Shown here one piece after another: positions 15,060 through 18,037 of a DNA stretch of 18,037 nucleotides. The DNA is taken from positions 19,368 to 37,404 of the forward strand of contig DIVR01000078.1 of the NCBI GenBank assembly GCA_002428325.1. The letters are read 5' to 3'. The stretch is from a bacterium UBP4_UBA6127 (lineage in GTDB: Bacteria; UBP4; UBA4092). Below the pieces are notes generated by a model. The model was given only the letters and a program-made list of their open reading frames with translations, was not told the origin of the DNA and ran no database searches. How positions within the stretch are numbered: position 1 is the stretch's first letter; every line of letters begins with the position of its first letter. The translations under genes and the position numbers were made by a program.

Positions 15060-15488
15060 ATGGGATTAATCGGAATTATTGTAGGAAATATCTTTGGATT
15101 TGCCGTAACGGTTCTTGTTTTTACGCTTTTATTAAAACTGACCTGTTGGATAGTTGCTCGTTTTTCGCCGTCATTTGGGATGGCATTAAAGGCCAGTTTT
15201 TTAGGAATGGTCGCATCTGCAGTTGTTTTTGTCGTTGTTTTGCTTGGGACTGTCTTTATTGGTTCTGGATATTTCAGAGATGACTATATGTTGAAAGCAG
15301 CGTTTCTTTTTGTCGCGCTTATGGGTATTATGTTTTTTGTCCAGACAGCCGTTTATGCCAAGATTCTAAAAAAACCAGAAGGAAACTCCATCGGTTTTCT
15401 AAAAGCCCTCCTGATCAATATTGTTATTTATGTATTTTTAATAGTGATTTCCGGATTGTTTTCTTTGATTGGTTTATCCTTGTCATGA
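15060..15488 (+). CDS. four-helix integral membrane protein of unknown function
   Basis: 142 residues, almost wholly hydrophobic, with transmembrane segments at about 4-32, 44-69, 78-100 and 113-139. The loops hold a few charges (RFSPSF; YFRDDYMLK; KILKKPEGNS). The positive loop after helix 3 suggests it faces the cytoplasm. No family motif recognised. ATG 15060 was chosen because GAGAGGAG lies 7 nt upstream and the first helix starts at once; an in-frame TTG at 15030 would add ten charged residues. It is followed by a weak terminator hairpin at 15521-15543. Confidence 0.75.
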   Translation: MGLIGIIVGNIFGFAVTVLVFTLLLKLTCWIVARFSPSFGMALKASFLGMVASAVVFVVVLLGTVFIGSGYFRDDYMLKAAFLFVALMGIMFFVQTAVYAKILKKPEGNSIGFLKALLINIVIYVFLIVISGLFSLIGLSLS

Positions 15489-15807
15489 GTTGATAGATGA
15501 TTGATTCAAGAGAGTGGAGAACCCCTTGTTTAAAGGGTCTTTTAGCTGAGCCGGTTTACACTCTTTCCTGGAGCCGGGGTCTTTTCCTGAAAAAGTTTGG
15601 AACCGGCCCTGTTGGCTTGAAAAAAGCATATTGATTATTTTGATGAGAGCAAATTTCTCAATCGTTCTTCAAACACCGATACTTTTTATTTTCATTACTG
15701 ATAAAAGGTGTAAATGGTTTTCTATAAATTGGTTTCAACGGTCCCCTTTGCTATCTATGCGTCTACCTTATATAGTATTTATAAAATATCTTTAGGAGAA
15801 AAGGCTT
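15489..15807 (+). other. 319-nt non-coding spacer rich in hairpins before the SMR exporter
   Basis: Two hairpin groups fill 15511-15607. AGAGTG (15511-15516) pairs with CACTCT (15559-15564), enclosing the CCCTT/AAGGG hairpin. GCCGG (15573-15577) pairs with CCGGC (15603-15607), enclosing CTTTT/AAAAG (15581-15585, 15591-15595). GAGCCGG occurs twice (15548-15554 and 15571-15577). The right half (15608-15790) is AT-rich with no convincing gene. SMR genes of the Gdx type are often under guanidine riboswitches, but I do not see the ykkC core (GGGA...AAAAGCC with ACGG) or the ACGR-loop hairpins of guanidine-II. An unclassified leader RNA is possible. Confidence 0.4.
15521..15543 (+). terminator. weak terminator of the membrane protein gene
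   Basis: CCCTT (15523-15527) and AAGGG (15533-15537) pair around a 5-nt loop and are followed by TCTTTT. It lies 32 nt after the stop of the four-helix protein. Short stem and short T run, so it may be leaky. Confidence 0.45.
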
Positions 15808-16128
15808 ATGGCATGGATATCTCTGGTGATTGCCGGGCTTTTCGAAGTCGTTTGGGCGGTAGCCTTGAAATATTCAGAAGGTTTCAGCCGGTTCTGGCCT
15901 TCTGTTATCACAGTGATAGGGATGGTCTTGAGTTTTATTTTCCTGGCAAAAGCATTAAAATTCTTACCCTTAGGGACCGCCTATGCCATCTGGACGGGGA
16001 TTGGTGCGGTGGGAACTGTTCTGGTAGGGATATTCTGGCTGGGAGAATCCAGGGATTTCCTGAGAATCCTGTGCATTATCCTGATTCTATCGGGGATCAT
16101 TGGCCTGAAACTGGCAACAAAAGCTTAA
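15808..16128 (+). CDS. gdx: small multidrug resistance family exporter, Gdx/SugE type (guanidinium exporter)
   Basis: 106 residues with four transmembrane helices, the full SMR length. Glu13 in the first helix (AGLFEVVWAVALKYSEGFS) is the essential proton and substrate carboxylate. LEVVWAV..KY..GFSR and GTAYAIWTGIGAVGT (56-70) match the E. coli SugE/Gdx pattern rather than EmrE, so the likely role is proton-driven export of guanidinium as an antiparallel dimer in the cytoplasmic membrane. AGGAG at 15794-15798 gives a good ribosome site 9 nt before ATG 15808. No guanidine-degrading gene is near. A longer frame starting at 15714 overlaps it in another register and is not coding. The kinase gene starts 68 nt downstream. 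Confidence 0.93.
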   Translation: MAWISLVIAGLFEVVWAVALKYSEGFSRFWPSVITVIGMVLSFIFLAKALKFLPLGTAYAIWTGIGAVGTVLVGIFWLGESRDFLRILCIILILSGIIGLKLATKA

Positions 16129-16196
16129 TATCAATCGATGGGAAGAGTATAATCAACTTAAAGAGCTTCTGAATGATTTAATGAGGGCCTAAACTG

Positions 16197-18037
16197 ATGT
16201 CCAGAAAAAACAAGGAACTATCTTTATCTGACAAAATCCACCAGCTAATTCTAAAAAATGGCGATGTCGATTGTACAGGCCTGGTACATGTAGCCCTGTT
16301 ATCCCAAAATGCCATCCTGATTATGGATTCCCAAGGCAGGATTCAATGGGTCAATGACAGTTTTACCCGGATTACAGAATATAAACCTGAAGAAGTCTGG
16401 GGAAAAAAGCCTTCTGATATATTGACTGGGCCGGAAACTGATACTGAAACCCTCCGTATTATGAGTGAACGGTTAAGCCAGAATCAGCAAGTCCGCATTG
16501 AAATCTTGAATTATACAAAATCTAAGAAGAAAATCTGGCTTTCGGTGGAAGTTGAACCGGTCTTGGATGAAAAAGGTGAAGTCTCTCTATTTGTTGCTGT
16601 GGAACATGATATTACAGATAAAATTGAAATGCAGTCAGCGTTAAGAGAAAGTGAAGAGACCTTCAGAGGCATTACCAGTTCGGCTCAGGATGCCATCTTG
16701 ATGATTAATGAGGAAGGGAACCTTTATTATTGGAATAAGGCGGCTGAAAAGATTTTTGGATGGTCTCTGGATGAAGTGATGGGGAAGAACCTCCATCAAC
16801 TTATTGCGCCTCTCAGATATCATGAAGCCCATTTTAAAGCCTTTGATGTATTTAAAAAAACGGGTAATGGTGGTGCGATTGGAAAGACTCTGGAATTGTC
16901 TGCCCTCCGTAAAGATGGAACAGAATTTCCTACGGAATTATCCCTGGCGGCCATGCAACTGAAGGGGAAATGGAATGCCGTGGGGATTATCCGGGATATT
17001 ACCGAACGCAAACAGATGCAGGAATCTCTTCAATCCAGTGAAGAAATATTCAGGGCCCTCAGCGAATCGGCCCAGGATGCGATTATCATGATATCCGCTA
17101 AAATTGATATCGAGATTTGGAACAGAGCGGCTGAAAAGATATTCGGCTATTCCCGGGAAGAGGCTGTCGGTAAAAACCTGATCAAATTACTGGTTCCTGA
17201 ACGGTATCAGCAAAATTATTTCGAACGGATGATGCGATACCGGGAAAGAGGCATTAAATCCGGTCAAGAGGGGACTACTGAATATACTCTTTGCCGAAAA
17301 GACGGGGTTGAAATTGTATTGGAAGCGTCCCTTTCCAGTGTAGGGTTGAAAGGTGTTTGGCATGGGATTGGGATTTTAAGGGATATCACCAACCGAAAAG
17401 CCTTGGAACGGTCTCTAAAAGATAAACTCTATCGGGTTCAGCTGATGCAGACTCTTTCTGAAACCTATCAGGATACCCTGGATGTCCAAAAGGTTGTGTC
17501 TGATATCCAAACTATGATTCCTAAATATATGGGAATCCAACGGGCGTTACTCTTATTCTATGATGAGAAACAAAATTCCTTGGTCAGTGAAAAAGTGATT
17601 ATGAATACCCGGAGGCATCAGGATGTGGAGGATATCAAAAGCACCCTACAGCCTTTGGGATACAGCATATCCGGGGTTTGTTTTAAAGAAGCCCGGCCGG
17701 TTTATGTGGAAGACTGTGCCCATACCGATTTGATTCCACAAAAATATGTTAATGAATATCAAATGAAATCAGCGCTGGCAGTGCCGGTCATGCTGCAAGA
17801 CAAACCTATTGGAGTGATGCGGTTGGATGTTGCTGACAGAACCCATGCTTTTTCTCCGGAAGATATCGATTTTTATTCAGGGCTGGCTCGGCAGCTGGGA
17901 ATTATCTTGCATAATGCATTCCTGTTTGACGAACAGCTTTATAACCTGGAAGAACTGAAAAAAGCAAAAAATGCCGCGGAAGTGGCGGCTCAAAGCAAAT
18001 CAGAGTTTTTGGCCAATATGAGCCATGAGATAAGAAC
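16197..18037 (+). CDS. multi-PAS GAF sensor histidine kinase (3' end beyond the window)
   Basis: 613 codons are present. No transmembrane segment or signal peptide is seen, so it is a cytoplasmic sensor. Order: PAS 1 (about 33-145, LLSQNAILIMDSQGRIQWVN), PAS 2 (about 150-275) and PAS 3 (about 279-403), a GAF domain (about 420-575), a coiled-coil-like linker (about 577-598) and the HisKA H-box KSEFLANMSHEIR with phosphoacceptor His610. PAS 2 and 3 share SAQDAI, AAEKIFG and GI.RDIT.RK and look like an internal duplication. PAS 1 resembles the LOV/NifL type (ILTGPETDTETL) but lacks the NCRFLQ cysteine, so is unlikely to be photoactive. The H-box form is typical of hybrid kinases, so a receiver domain may follow. 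ATG 16197 is preceded by GAGGG at 9 nt and by an in-frame stop at 16182. The signal and partner regulator are unknown. Confidence 0.94.
   Translation, partial: MSRKNKELSLSDKIHQLILKNGDVDCTGLVHVALLSQNAILIMDSQGRIQWVNDSFTRITEYKPEEVWGKKPSDILTGPETDTETLRIMSERLSQNQQVRIEILNYTKSKKKIWLSVEVEPVLDEKGEVSLFVAVEHDITDKIEMQSALRESEETFRGITSSAQDAILMINEEGNLYYWNKAAEKIFGWSLDEVMGKNLHQLIAPLRYHEAHFKAFDVFKKTGNGGAIGKTLELSALRKDGTEFPTELSLAAMQLKGKWNAVGIIRDITERKQMQESLQSSEEIFRALSESAQDAIIMISAKIDIEIWNRAAEKIFGYSREEAVGKNLIKLLVPERYQQNYFERMMRYRERGIKSGQEGTTEYTLCRKDGVEIVLEASLSSVGLKGVWHGIGILRDITNRKALERSLKDKLYRVQLMQTLSETYQDTLDVQKVVSDIQTMIPKYMGIQRALLLFYDEKQNSLVSEKVIMNTRRHQDVEDIKSTLQPLGYSISGVCFKEARPVYVEDCAHTDLIPQKYVNEYQMKSALAVPVMLQDKPIGVMRLDVADRTHAFSPEDIDFYSGLARQLGIILHNAFLFDEQLYNLEELKKAKNAAEVAAQSKSEFLANMSHEIR

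Noticed and set aside
15489..15807. Guanidine riboswitch (ykkC or mini-ykkC)
   Set aside because: Expected from the exporter downstream, but the conserved core sequences of classes I and II are not visible.
15714..16172. A 152-codon + frame covering the SMR exporter
   Set aside because: It is out of register with the gdx frame, which matches the SMR family from end to end and has a good ribosome site.

Overview
The window reads as chromosomal DNA of an uncultured bacterium, probably a deep-branching or candidate-phylum lineage. Most genes are moderate in GC (about 45-48% in the lines I counted). The gene mix fits such a lineage but does not fix a phylum: a sigma-4-like/HARE-type DNA-binding protein, an AmmeMemoRadiSam radical SAM enzyme, a golvesin-domain GHL10 glycosidase, an exported FAD oxidoreductase with a C-terminal SLH-like region, and a multi-PAS histidine kinase. 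The phylum is inference only. I see no rRNA, tRNA, CRISPR array, insertion sequence or phage gene.

Left part (1-5449): a membrane-anchored TPR protein on + converges on a minus-strand DNA-binding protein, with one strong 16-bp hairpin between them that suits both strands. Next on the minus strand come a long-chain acyl-CoA synthetase and an extended-SDR sugar-nucleotide epimerase. The epimerase has a clear rho-independent terminator, and both genes have candidate promoters.

Middle (5623-9487, all minus): in transcription order, two tandem paralogous SAM-dependent methyltransferases, a very AT-rich HNH-like zinc protein, and amrS. The HNH-like gene (about 18-25% GC in sampled lines against about 48% next door) looks like a recent insertion into the cluster. 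It lies 25 nt after one methyltransferase and 65 nt before amrS.

Right part (9488-18037, mostly +): a divergent region full of complementary segments leads into the 800-residue FAD oxidoreductase. After it come a small unknown protein, a 4-oxalocrotonate-tautomerase-type enzyme on minus, the secreted GHL10 glycosidase, a four-helix membrane protein, a hairpin-rich spacer of 319 nt, a Gdx/SugE-type SMR exporter, and a PAS-PAS-PAS-GAF-HisKA kinase cut by the window edge just after its phosphoacceptor histidine.

Functional reading: the oxidoreductase and the GHL10 protein both look exported and may act on or at cell-surface polysaccharide. The methyltransferase/radical SAM group could modify a small molecule, but no substrate can be read from the sequence. 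The most unusual items are the SLH-like oxidoreductase, the structured leader before it, the AT-rich HNH-like insertion between SAM-dependent enzymes, and the sigma-4-like protein with no sigma region 2. No complete new system can be claimed from this window alone.
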